This document shows, one piece after another, positions 33,693-45,397 of a DNA stretch of 64,000 nucleotides (the stretch's first letter is position 1; each line of letters opens with the position of its first letter). The position numbers and the translations under genes are program-made. Under the pieces are notes generated by a model. It ran no database searches and was not told where the DNA came from. It saw only the letters and a list, made by a program, of their open reading frames with translations. Source of the stretch: Georgenia muralis (GTDB lineage: Bacteria > Actinomycetota > Actinomycetes > Actinomycetales > Actinomycetaceae); NCBI RefSeq assembly GCF_003814705.1, contig NZ_RKRA01000001.1:3726776-3790775 (forward strand). The letters run 5' to 3'.

Positions 33693-34264
33693 ATGAACCA
33701 GGTCACCACCGAGGCCACGACCCGCAACGGGGTCAACGCCGCGACCCTTCTCGCCACGCTCGACGCGGTCAGCGCCGATCCCGCGATCGCCGACTTCCGG
33801 TTCCGTGCGCACAAGCGCTGGGTCAGCGGCACGCACAGCCAGGGACGGATCAGCGGGTTCTACGGCGCCGGCCAGGAGATGAGCCACCTGCGCGAGACCG
33901 TCCTCGACGCCGACCACCCACAGGTGCTCGTCGGCAAGGACACCGGGCCCACGCCGGTGGAGTACGTGCTGCACGGCCTGGCCGCGTGCCTCACCGCAGG
34001 GCTGGAGAACATCGCCGCCGTCCGCGGGATCACCCTGACCTCCGTGGAGTCGACCGTCGAGGGTGACATCGACCTCATGGGGATCCTGGGGCTCTCCGAG
34101 AACACCCGCAACGGCTTCTCGCAGGTGAGGGTGCACTCACCATCAGCGGCGACGCACCCGAGGAGGTGCTGCGGGACCTGCTCGAGCGGTCCGCGGGCCG
34201 CTCCGCCGTCCTCGACGTCGTCACCGACGGCGTCCCGGTGACGATCGACGCCACCCTCCGCTGA
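33693..34264 (+). pseudogene. OsmC-family peroxiredoxin-like gene with 1-nt frameshift
   Basis: ATG with CAGGAGG. The first ~148 codons are good OsmC: RWVSGTHSQGRISGFYGAGQ, ATPVEYVLHGLAACLTAGLE with the peroxidatic Cys (here PTPVEYVLHGLAACL). After RVH at about 34136 the frame becomes Arg/Pro-rich, but the +1/-2 frame continues normally as TISGDAPEEVLRDLLERSAG, RSAVLDVVTDGVPVTIDATL, stop at 34264. Sequence reads GTGCACTCACC where GTGCACTTCACC would restore it, so one T appears lost. Real mutation or sequencing error. Confidence 0.8.
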
Positions 34265-34326
34265 GCGGCTCGGCCTCGCCGGGGACCGGTCGGTTCCCGG
34301 CATGGCCCGCCAGGAGAGGGACGCAC

Positions 34327-34868
34327 GTCCGCACGATCATCATCGGTGCCGGCCAGGCAGGTCTCGCGCTGACCCGCGAGCTGACCGAGGCCGGGCAGGA
34401 CCACGTCGTCCTCGAACGCGGCCGGCCCGCGGAGCGCTGGCGCAGCGAGCGCTGGGACTTCTTCCGACTACTCAGCCCCAGCTGGCTCACGCGCCTGCCG
34501 CACTACCGCTACACCGGCCCGGACCCCGACGGGTTCATGACCGGCGCCGAGGTCGTCGACTTCGACGTGTACGTGCGCTCCTTCGACCCGCCGCTGCTCA
34601 CCGGTGTGGAGGTCACCGCCGTCGCGGCGTCCACACGGGGCCGGAAGGTGCGCACCGCCCCCGGCGCTCGCTGGTCGGCCGAGAACGTCGTGGTCGCCAC
34701 CGGCCACTACGACGCACCCTCGGTGCCCGCGCCGGCACGTGACCCCCCGAGGGACGTCCACCAGCTGCACACCTCCGGGGTACTGAAACCCGCACCCTGC
34801 CCGGCGGCGCCGTCCTCGTGCCGGCCGGCGACCTCACGGGCGCCGTCGGTGCGCTGCTCCGCGACTGA
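34327..34868 (+). pseudogene. Truncated FAD-dependent oxidoreductase remnant
   Basis: From 34327 the frame gives VRTIIIGAGQAGLALTRELT (FAD-binding GxGxxG), SERWDFFRLLSPSWLTRLPH, and later VVVATGHYDAPSVPAPARD, as in flavin monooxygenase-like proteins of about 400 residues. The expected start position carries GTC instead of GTG behind a GGAGAGGG site. After HQLHTSG (about 34780) the frame fails; another frame ends TRTLPGGAVLVPAGDLTGAV, stop 34868. Roughly half the usual protein is missing. Follows the damaged osmC gene directly. Confidence 0.75.
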
Positions 34869-34912
34869 GTGGCCGGACTCCCGGCGGGTGCGACCCCGCC
34901 TACAGTGGCGCC

Positions 34913-35383
34913 ATGAGCCACCCCACCGCCCTGCACGAGCAGATCCTCGCCGAGGAGTCCGAGCTCCGCTTCACCTCCTTCACCCGCCGGCACGCCTGGG
35001 AGCTGGGCTGCCTGCTCCGGGACGCGGCGCAGGACCGGTCGCTGCCGATCGCGATCGGGATCATGCTGGGCGAGCAGCGCGCCTTCCACACGGCACTGGA
35101 CGGCTCGAGCGCGGACAACGACGCGTGGCTCGCCCGCAAGATGGCGGTCGTGCGCCGCTACGGCCGCAGCTCCTTGGGCGTCGGCGAGCAGTTCCGGGTC
35201 GGCGGGAGGGACTTCGACACCGACAGCCGTCTCGACACCGACCGGTTCGCCGCGCACGGCGGTGCCTTCCCGCTCACCCTGGCCGGCGGGGAGATCGTCG
35301 GGGTCGTCGGCGTCTCCGGGCTGCCGCAGCGGGAGGACCACGCCTTCCTCGTCGAGCAGCTCAGGGTCTACCTGGGGCGGTAG
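34913..35383 (+). CDS. UPF0303 / heme-degrading-domain (GlcG/HbpS-like) protein
   Basis: 156 residues. UPF0303 marks: LRFTSFTRRHAWELGCLL, IAIGIMLGEQRAFHTAL, DNDAWLARKMAVVRRYGRSS, and GGEIVGVVGVSGLPQREDHA. The fold is the HbpS/GlcG type; some relatives bind heme or cobalamin or act in protein sorting, so a precise role cannot be given. Single gene between a decayed locus and the convergent asparaginase. Confidence 0.85.
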   Translation: MSHPTALHEQILAEESELRFTSFTRRHAWELGCLLRDAAQDRSLPIAIGIMLGEQRAFHTALDGSSADNDAWLARKMAVVRRYGRSSLGVGEQFRVGGRDFDTDSRLDTDRFAAHGGAFPLTLAGGEIVGVVGVSGLPQREDHAFLVEQLRVYLGR

Positions 35384-35456
35384 CTCCGGGCGTCGTGCGG
35401 CGCGGTGTCACGCCCGCCGCGACCGCCGCGGCGTACACGGCGTCGCGCCGTACAGC

Positions 35457-36437
35457 TCACGGCGTCGCGCCCGCCGCGCCTAGCCAGTCGCGCACGCGCC
35501 CGGCCCAGCCCTCGCGCCCCCGGGCGAGCACCGCGGCGAGGAGCAGCCGGGCCTGCCAGTGGGAGAGGTCGCCCGCCATGACCGCTCCCGCCGCGGCGAG
35601 GTCGGCTCCCCCGCCGGCGTAGAGGCCCGCGACGGCGCCGGACCCGGTCCGGGACGTCACGACCACGGGCAGCCCCGCGCCGAGGAGCTCGACGAGCACC
35701 GCCGTGACCGGCGGGGTGGTGTTCCCCGCGCCGAACCCCGCCACGACCAGCCCTTCGGCCCCGTCCCGCACCGCCGCCTCGACGGCAGCGGCGTCGGCGC
35801 CGAGGTACTGGGGCACGACCGTCACCCGCGGCAGGTCGACGGCGTCCATGGGCAGGATCGGGGCGGGCAGCTCGGGCCGGGCGTGGCGGCGCACCCCGGT
35901 CTCGTCGACGTGCCCGAGGGGGCCGCGGGTGGGTGCGGCGAACGCCTCGAGACCCAGCGACTTGGCCTTGTGGGTCCCGATGGCCGGCAGCACCGCATCG
36001 GCGAAGGCGATGGTCACCCCGGTGCCCCGGCTCGTCGGCGACGCGGCCCAGGCCAGGGCGGCGGCGAGGTTGCGGGGCCCGTCCGGGGCGGCGTCGTCGA
36101 AGGGCCGCTGCGACCCGGTGAGGGTGACCGCCCGCTCGGTGTCGTGGCCGAGGGCGAGGAGGAACGCCGTCTCCTCCATCGTGTCGGTGCCGTGGGTGAC
36201 GACGACGCCGTCGGAGGTCACCAGGGCCTCCCGGACGGTCCGGACGAGCCGGAGCACGCGCGGCACGGTCAGTGCCGAGGAGTCGACCCCCTCGACGTCG
36301 CGGACCACCACGTCGACCTCCAGCGGCCAGACGGTCCGGGCCCGCTCGAGGAGCTCCGCCCCGGCGGCCCCCACGGTGAGCCCGCGCGCGCTCCTGCGGG
36401 CCGCGATGGTCCCGCCGGTGGCGAGCAGGGTGATCAT
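35457..36437 (-). CDS. ansA: L-asparaginase (type I/II family)
   Basis: 326 residues, ATG with CAGGAGGC upstream. Hydrolyses L-asparagine to aspartate and ammonia. Catalytic triad regions are intact: Thr10 in LLATGGTIAARR, Thr84-Asp85 in THGTDTMEE, and Lys in GTHKAKSL. No signal peptide, so cytoplasmic. Possible additional glutaminase activity is not visible from sequence. Single gene facing convergent UPF0303 gene. Confidence 0.92.
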   Translation of the reverse strand: MITLLATGGTIAARRSARGLTVGAAGAELLERARTVWPLEVDVVVRDVEGVDSSALTVPRVLRLVRTVREALVTSDGVVVTHGTDTMEETAFLLALGHDTERAVTLTGSQRPFDDAAPDGPRNLAAALAWAASPTSRGTGVTIAFADAVLPAIGTHKAKSLGLEAFAAPTRGPLGHVDETGVRRHARPELPAPILPMDAVDLPRVTVVPQYLGADAAAVEAAVRDGAEGLVVAGFGAGNTTPPVTAVLVELLGAGLPVVVTSRTGSGAVAGLYAGGGADLAAAGAVMAGDLSHWQARLLLAAVLARGREGWAGRVRDWLGAAGATP

Positions 36438-36600
36438 GGTGCCTCCTGGGGACGAGATGCCGCGGGTCAGGCTACCGAGCGCCACCGCCCCGTGCGGCAC
36501 TGGGCGAACTGGCAGGTCCGCGTCAGCGTCCTCCCAGGTCGCGGAGGGAAGGTGGTGCTCGCGGGATTCGACGACCGGGCCCCCGCACCCGAAGAGACGG

Positions 36601-37266
36601 ATGGAAGACATGAAGCGCACACTCTCCGCCCTGGCCGCCGCTGGGGCCCTGGGGATCGCCGGGGTCGCCGGGGTCGCCCTGCTGCCCGCGGGCGCCGCGA
36701 CGACCAGCGGGACGACCACCGAGGAGGACTCCGGCTCCTTCCTCGCCGACCGCGTCCAGCGTGTCCGCGACGCACTCGCCGGTCTCGTGGAGGACGGCAC
36801 CATCACCGAGGACCAGGCCGACGACGTCGCCGAGACGCTCGGTTCCTCCGACGCCCGCGGCGGCCACGGTCTGCGCATGCTCGCACTCGGCAGCGCCGCG
36901 GAGGCGCTCGGGCTCGACGAGGACGCGCTGCGCGAGCAGCTGGTCGACGGCGCGACGCTCGCCGAGGTGGCCGAGGCGCAGGGGGTCCCGACCGCCGAGC
37001 TCGTCGACGCCCTCGTCGCCGCCGCCGGCGAGCGGATCGACCAGGCGGTGGCCGACGGCGACCTCGACGAGGAGCGTGCGGCCGACCTGCGCGCGGACCT
37101 CGAGGGCCGCGTCACCACCGCGGTCGAGGAGGGACTCCCGATGGGTGGGCCTGGACACGGCCCCGGCGGGCACCGCGGGATGGCCGGCCTGACCGACGAG
37201 GGCACCTCCGACGACGACGCCACGACGGACGACGCCACGGCGCAGACCTCGGCCTGGCGGGCCTGA
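36601..37266 (+). CDS. Secreted helical Gly/Asp-rich protein (YckD-like repeats)
   Basis: 221 residues from ATG 36601 (a second ATG at 36610 gives MKRTLSALAAAGALGIAGVA). Signal peptide cleaved near GAAT. Mature part has a repeated helix pair: LVEDGTITEDQADDVAETL, LGLDEDALREQLVDGATLAE, VADGDLDEERAADLRADLEG. The tail is Gly/His-rich then Asp/Thr-rich (DDDATTDDATAQT). Such 'IT-x-DQAD' repeats occur in exported proteins of unknown role in actinobacteria. Ends in a bidirectional hairpin. Confidence 0.75.
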   Translation: MEDMKRTLSALAAAGALGIAGVAGVALLPAGAATTSGTTTEEDSGSFLADRVQRVRDALAGLVEDGTITEDQADDVAETLGSSDARGGHGLRMLALGSAAEALGLDEDALREQLVDGATLAEVAEAQGVPTAELVDALVAAAGERIDQAVADGDLDEERAADLRADLEGRVTTAVEEGLPMGGPGHGPGGHRGMAGLTDEGTSDDDATTDDATAQTSAWRA

Positions 37267-37289
37267 CCGGCGCGCCGGAGCCGGACGGT

Positions 37290-37324
37290 GGGGCGGCACG
37301 GGCGCAGGGGGCCCGTGCCGCCCC
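37290..37324. terminator. Bidirectional hairpin terminator
   Basis: A 14-bp perfect stem (GGGGCGGCACGGGC with its complement) and a 7-nt loop between convergent genes: secreted protein gene (plus) and purine permease gene (minus). Confidence 0.85.
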
Positions 37325-37329
37325 GTCCG

Positions 37330-38644
37330 CTACTCGCTGAGGAAGACGTACCTCGCCACGAGCAACAGGGCGACGACGTACAGGATCGGGTGGACCTTGC
37401 GGCCGTCGCCGGTGAAGAGCTTGATGGCGCAGTAGCTGATGACGCCGAGGCTCACGCCGTTGGCGATGGAGAACGTCAGCGGCATCGAGATGATCGCCAG
37501 GAACGAGGGCACACCCTCGGAGACCTTGTCCCACTCGATGTGGCGGATCCCGTCCATCATCATCGCCCCGACGAGGATGAGCGCCGGCGCCGTCGCCGCG
37601 CCCGGGATCGCCCCGGCGAGCGGCCACAGGAACATCGACAGAGCGAACAGCACGCCCGTCGTCGCCGACGTCAGGCCCGTCCGTCCGCCGTCCTCGATGC
37701 CCGAGGCGCTCTCGACGTAGGCGGTGGTGGTCGAGGTACCCGGCGCGCTGGGCCAGCCCGGTGAGGGTGCCCGTGGCGTCGAAGAAGTCCACGAAGAAGA
37801 AGGTGAACACCACCGACAGGACGCCGAGCCCGAGGGCACCGGCGATGTCCAGCGCCCCCACGAGGTCACTGGGCCAGATCGGCGCTGCGACGACGCCGTC
37901 ACCGAAGCCGGGGAACGCCTGGAGGCCGCCGTCGGCGCCCCCGGCGAAGACCTGGGCCCCGGAGACGATCGCGATGACCGAGGAGCCGAGGATGCCCCAG
38001 AGGATGGCGCCCTTGACCTTGAGCTGGAGCAGGACCGCGGTGATGAGCAGGCCGACGATCGCCACCCAGGCGGTGGGGCTGCCCAGTGAGCCGAGGGTGA
38101 CCATCGTCGCCTCGTTCGGCACGACGATCCCGGCGGTGCGCAGCCCGAGGAACGCCAGGAACGTGCCGATGCCGGCGGTGATCGCCAGCTTGAGGCTCAT
38201 GGGGATCGCCATGACGATCGCCTTGCGGGCCCCGATGACGCTCAGGACGACGAACAGCACGCCGGAGATGAACACCGCGCCGAGCGCGGTCTGCCACGGT
38301 ACGCCCATCCCCTGCACCACGGTGAAGGAGAAGAACGCGTTGAGCCCCATGCCGGGGGCCTGGGCGAACGGGTAGCGGGCGATCACGCCCATGACGATGG
38401 AGCCGAACGCCGCCGCGATGGCCGTGACCATGAGCAGCTGGACGAAGGAGTTGGGGACGTCGATCGCCCCGGAGAGGACCTGCGGGTTGACGAAGAGGAT
38501 GTAGCTCATCGTCAGGAACGTGGTGAAACCCGCGCGCAGCTCGCGCGGGATCGTCGAGCCCTCGGCGGTGATGCCGAAGTAGCGGTCCACCGGGCCGGGC
38601 CCGGTGCGGACGGGACCGGACTTCTTCGTCGCGGTCGTGCTCAT
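37330..38644 (-). pseudogene. NCS2 purine permease (AzgA/PbuG type) with internal deletion and frameshift
   Basis: ATG overlaps the guaD stop (ATGA). Frame 1 is a clean NCS2 protein to LTGLAQRAGYLD (about codon 305); then it turns into Arg-rich noise. A second frame continues correctly from GTSTTTAYVESASGIEDGG to ARYVFLSE at 37330. By comparison with the family, about 25-30 residues that should lie between the two parts are absent. The junction 37730-37741 reads GGTACCTCGAC, which fits both sides, so a deletion between two short direct repeats is likely. Its role was import of guanine, hypoxanthine or xanthine for the enzymes encoded upstream. Confidence 0.85.
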
Positions 38645-39975
38645 GCTGCCTCCAGGGGAAGGGACGGGGGCACGGGCTGGGGCGCGGAGCTGACCGCCCG
38701 GCCGGCTACCCAGACGACGGCGACGTCGCCGGGTGTGCCCAGGGTGAAGATCTTGGCAAGGGCGTCGGTCGCGTCCGCCGGGTGGCGGAGCACGACGTCG
38801 AGGGTGCTGCCCGGCTGGGGTCGGACCCAGACGGCGTCGAACTGCTTGCCGACCGAGAGGTCGCCGACGTCGTCGCCGAGCCCCAGCGCCAGGGCGCCGG
38901 ACCTCGTCGCGAGATGGAGGAGCGCGGCGGGGCCCAGTGCCACCCCGCGCGGGCCGAGGAGGCGCTGGACGAAGTACGCCTGCAGGCCCTCCTTGAGCAG
39001 GGAGAAGCCGGTGCCGGCCCCGACGTCGGAGCCGAGGGCCACCCGCACGCCGGCCGTGAGGTGCTCGGCGAAGGGGAACAGCCCGCTGCCGAGGGCGCAG
39101 TTGGAGGTGGGGCAGTGGGCGACGGCGGCGCCCGCGCGGGCGAGCACCTCCAGCTCGTGGCCGGTGGGGTGGACGTTGTGGGCCAGGACCGAGCGCGGGG
39201 TGACCAGGCCGTGCCGGTCGTAGGAGTCGAGGTAGTGCCCGGCGCCGGGGAAGAGCCGGGCGACCTCCTCAATCTCGGCGGTGTTCTCGTTGAGGTGGGA
39301 GGTGAACCAGACGTCGTCGCGGGCGGCGAGGAGCTCGGCGCACGCGTCGAGCATGGGCTCGGAGCTGGAGAGGGAGAACCGCGGCGTGACGGCGTAGCGC
39401 AGGCGTCCGCGGCCGTGCCACGTCTCCAGCAGGGCCCGGCCGTGCGCGAGCGCGGCCTCGGGGGTGGTGAGCAGGGGCTCGGGGAGGATCCGGTCGCTGA
39501 CGACCAGGCCGCTGGTGATCCGCAGCCCGACCCGCTCGGCCTCGGCGAACAGGGCGTCGACCGCCTCCGGGAAGTGCGAGCCGAAGACGAGCGCGGTGGT
39601 GGTGCCGGCCCGGACGAGGCCGTCGACGAACTCCCCGGCGACCTCCTCGGCGTAGGTCCGGTTCACCAGGCGCGTCTCCTCGGGCAGCGCGCACCGGTCG
39701 AGCCAGTCCAGCAGGGGCATGCCCAGGCCGCCGATGGCCCGCACCTGCGGGAAGTGCACGTGGGTGTCGACCATCCCCGGCAGGAGGATGCCCTCGCGCA
39801 GGTCGACGACCTCCTCGCCGGGGTGGGCGGCGGCGACGTCGGCGAAGCGGCCGCGGGCGGCGATGACGCCGTCGCGGACGAGGAGCCCGCCGTCGTGCTC
39901 GGCGCGCAGGGCCTCGGGGCCGTCCTCGAACGGGTCGCTCGGGGTGTCGAGGACGGTGGCGCGGTAGAGGGTCAT
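38641..39975 (-). CDS. guaD: Guanine deaminase
   Basis: 444 residues, ATG overlapping the xdhC stop by 4 nt. Amidohydrolase with metal ligands in PGMVDTHVHFPQ, TSHLNEN, LAHNVHP and GSDVGAGTG; the LLDWLDRCALPEE stretch is characteristic of GuaD. Converts guanine to xanthine, the substrate of the xanthine dehydrogenase encoded upstream. Translational coupling with xdhC and with the permease gene shows a single purine catabolism unit. Confidence 0.93.
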   Translation of the reverse strand: MTLYRATVLDTPSDPFEDGPEALRAEHDGGLLVRDGVIAARGRFADVAAAHPGEEVVDLREGILLPGMVDTHVHFPQVRAIGGLGMPLLDWLDRCALPEETRLVNRTYAEEVAGEFVDGLVRAGTTTALVFGSHFPEAVDALFAEAERVGLRITSGLVVSDRILPEPLLTTPEAALAHGRALLETWHGRGRLRYAVTPRFSLSSSEPMLDACAELLAARDDVWFTSHLNENTAEIEEVARLFPGAGHYLDSYDRHGLVTPRSVLAHNVHPTGHELEVLARAGAAVAHCPTSNCALGSGLFPFAEHLTAGVRVALGSDVGAGTGFSLLKEGLQAYFVQRLLGPRGVALGPAALLHLATRSGALALGLGDDVGDLSVGKQFDAVWVRPQPGSTLDVVLRHPADATDALAKIFTLGTPGDVAVVWVAGRAVSSAPQPVPPSLPLEAA

Positions 39976-40853
39976 GCGCGGCGGCCCTCGGCGGGTGCCG
40001 GCGCGGCGGGCGCCGCACGGTCGGCCCGGGCGAGGACGTGGGCCGGCCCGGCGGCCCCGGCCTCGCGCTCGATGGTCTGCAGCAGGTCCGCCGCGACGGA
40101 GACGGCGATGACGGCCGGGGCCTTGCCCGTGATGGTCGGCAACCCGATGGGGCAGGTGATGGTGGAGATGACGGCGTCGTCGTGGCCCTCCGCACGCAGG
40201 CGGACCCGGAACCGCGACCACTTGGCGCGGGAGCCGATGAGGCCGACGTCGAGGTCGCCGCGGCGCAGGGCCGCGTCGCACAGGAGGAGGTCCTCGGCGT
40301 GGTCGTGCGTCATGACGAGCACGTGGGACCCCGCCGGGAGGGCGCGCAGCACGGTCTCGGGGGCGACGGCGTGGTGGACGGTGACGCTCGCGTGCCCGCC
40401 GGTGACGTCCGCCAGACGCAGCGGGTCCAGCTGCTCGGCGCGGCTGTCGACGAGGTGGAGGTCCAGGCGCAGCCGGGACAGGATGCGGGCGAGCTCGAGA
40501 CCGACGTGCCCGACGCCGAAGACGGCGACGGTCGGGGCCGTGCGCAGCGGCTCGAGGAGGACGCTGACCTCTCCCCCGCAGCACTGACGCCCGTGCCGGT
40601 TCTCGGCGTGGTCGTTGAGGGCGAACGTCAGGGTCTCGGGCGCGGTCGCGCCCTCGTCGATCATCGCCCGCGCCCGGTCCACGACCGTGGCCTCGAGGTT
40701 GCCCCCGCCGACGCTGTCCCATGTGGCGCCTCTCGCCACGACCATCTTCGCGCCGGCCTCGCGCGGGGCGTGGCCGCGGACCGCGGTCACGGTCACGAGG
40801 ACGCCCGGGCGAGCGTCCGCGCGCAGGCTCTGCACCGCCTCCAGCCAGTCCAC
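39972..40853 (-). CDS. xdhC: XdhC, molybdenum cofactor insertion factor for xanthine dehydrogenase
   Basis: 293 residues, GTG start two bases after the xdhB stop. N-terminal XdhC/CoxI domain (VLVTVTAVRGHAPREAGAKM, WDSVGGGNLEATVVDRAR, RHGRQCCGGEVSVLLEPL with the Cys pair) and C-terminal Rossmann domain (TVAVFGVGHVGLELARIL, GLIGSRAKWSRFR, CPIGLP). The protein sulfurates and delivers Moco to XdhB. C-terminal ~30 residues are Ala/Pro-rich and probably disordered. Confidence 0.92.
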   Translation of the reverse strand: MDWLEAVQSLRADARPGVLVTVTAVRGHAPREAGAKMVVARGATWDSVGGGNLEATVVDRARAMIDEGATAPETLTFALNDHAENRHGRQCCGGEVSVLLEPLRTAPTVAVFGVGHVGLELARILSRLRLDLHLVDSRAEQLDPLRLADVTGGHASVTVHHAVAPETVLRALPAGSHVLVMTHDHAEDLLLCDAALRRGDLDVGLIGSRAKWSRFRVRLRAEGHDDAVISTITCPIGLPTITGKAPAVIAVSVAADLLQTIEREAGAAGPAHVLARADRAAPAAPAPAEGRRA

Positions 40854-40855
40854 GG

Positions 40856-43539
<2,684 letters not shown>

Positions 43540-43543
<4 letters not shown>

Positions 43544-45033
43544 CGGGCCACCTCCAGGGCGGTCTGGGCGAAGAAGCGCAGGACGGACTGCTCGAGCATG
43601 GCCGAGCGGTAGCCCGAGCTGGCGCGGTGGTCGTCCATGGGGGTGCCCTCGCCGGCCATGACGGCCGCGGCCGACCGGGCCGTCTCCTCGGTCCACCGGC
43701 GCCCCACGAGGGCGCCCTCGGTCGCCCGTGCGCGGACCGGCGTCGCGGCGACGCCGCCGAGCCCGATCCGGACCCCGCTCACCTCGCCGTCGTCACGGGT
43801 GGTCAGGGCGAACGCGACGGCGACCGAGGAGATGTCGTCGAAGCGCCGCTTGGCGATCTTGTAGAACGCGGTGGCGGGGGCCAGCGGCAGGGGGATGCGC
43901 ACCGCCCGGATGATCTCACCGGGCCGGCGCACCGTCGTGCGGTACCCGGTGAAGTACTCGTCCAGGCGGGCCTCCCGCTCGCCGGTGGCGCCGGTGAGGA
44001 CGAGGGAGGCGTCCAGGGCGAGGAGCGCGGGCGCGGAGTCGCCGATGGGCGAGCCGGTGCCGAGGTTGCCGCCGAGGGTGGCGGTGTTGCGGATGAGGCG
44101 CGAGGCGAACTGCGGGAAGAGCTGGGCCAGCAGCGGCACCCGCCCGTCGAGGGCCCGCTCGACCTCCGAGAGGGTCAGGGCCGCACCGATCTCGATGCGT
44201 TCCTCGGTGACCTCGAGGCCGCGCAGCTCGGGGAGGCGGTCCACCGCCAGGACGAGCGGGGGCCGGGCGTGACGGATGTTGCGCTCGACCCCGGTGTCCG
44301 TGGCGCCGGCGACGACGAGGGCGTCGGGGTCGGCGGCGAGCCGCTCGAGGAGCTCGGCGAGGTCGGCCGGCCGCACGAACCGCCCGGTGGCGTCGGACAG
44401 GTCGGTGCTCCGGACCGCGGGCGCGGGGCGTCCCTGGCGCTCGGCGAGCGGGTCGCCGGCCCCGGGGCCGGCGAGGGCGAACGCCGCGTCGCGGATGGGC
44501 CGGTACCCGGTGCAGCGGCACAGGTTCCCGCTCAGGGCGTGCAGGTCGAACCCGTTGGGACCGGTCTCGTCGTCGGCAGCGTGGTCCTCCCCGACGGCGG
44601 ACGTCCCGGTGGCCCCGGCCGCCACCTTGGCCCGGCGGTCGGGCCGGTAGTACTCCGCGGCCATCGAGCACACGAAGCCGGGCGTGCAGTAGCCGCACTG
44701 CGACCCGCCCCGCTCGGCCATCTCGCGCTGGACGGGGTGCAGGTCCTGCGCCCGGCAGGCGCCGGGCGCGGTGCCCAGACCCTCGGCGGTGACGATCTCC
44801 TGCCCGTCCAGCGCGGCGGCGGACGGCAGGCAGGCGTTGATCGCGGTCCAGCGGGTGCGGCCCTCGCCGTCCGGGCGGGCGACGAGGACGGCGCACGCAC
44901 CGCACTCACCCTCCGCGCAGCCCTCCTTGGCGGCGGTCAGGCCCTGCGCGCGCAGCCAGTCCAGCAGGGACGTGTGCGGCCCGGCCGCGACGTCGGCCCT
45001 GACCCGGCCGTTGACGGTGACCTCTAGGTCCAT
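43540..45033 (-). CDS. xdhA: Xanthine dehydrogenase, 2Fe-2S/FAD subunit
   Basis: 497 residues from ATG 45033. The N-terminus MDLEVTVNGRVRAD begins a plant-type ferredoxin domain: cysteines in EGCAEGECGACAVLV and INACLP; second cluster domain QCGYCTPGF and LSGNLCRCTGYRPI. FAD domain from ~200 (VVAGATDTGV, RNTATLGGNLGTGSPIGD). With XdhB it oxidises hypoxanthine and xanthine to urate. First gene of the operon xdhA-xdhB-xdhC-guaD-permease; all junctions overlap or nearly so. A ~20-residue Ala/Asp insertion sits before the last Cys pair. Confidence 0.93.
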
Positions 45034-45217
45034 GCCTCGTGCTCCTGCTTCGAACTGCCCGTGGGGTCCGCCGGTGCCGGTGGTCCGCGAGGGGCATGGT
45101 TCGGTGCTTGAGCTGCCGGGCCGCAGGTTATCCATGCCGAACAACGGCGCCGGTGTGCGCAGGACGTTAGTCCCTTGCCGGCGGTGCCCACAAGCATTTC
45201 GGAAGGCGAGTTCCCAT

Positions 45218-45236
45218 CGATGTCCGGACGACATCG
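45218..45236. promoter_or_regulatory. Inverted repeat in xdhA-SRPBCC intergenic region
   Basis: CGATGTC (45218-45224) and GACATCG (45230-45236) are exact arms around CGGAC. The 364-bp space 45034-45397 holds promoters of two divergent genes and no gene of its own. The repeat has the size of a dimeric regulator operator; which regulator is unknown and no purine-regulator site was recognised. Confidence 0.45.
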
Positions 45237-45397
45237 GGACGACACATCTCGCAGCCGGGGCGGGACGTGGCGCGGCCCGTCGTGCACCCGCCACCGGACC
45301 GGGGCCGGCGTCCCCGTGATGCGGGACACCGCCGGGGGTCGCATGCTGGGCGAAAGACGCGGGCGTCAGCGCCTCGTCCCGAGCAGGAGGAGATGTC

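Noticed and set aside
34913-35383. Linking the UPF0303 gene to heme oxygenase as a heme-degradation system
   Set aside because: The genes are 19 kb apart and UPF0303 activity on heme is not established.
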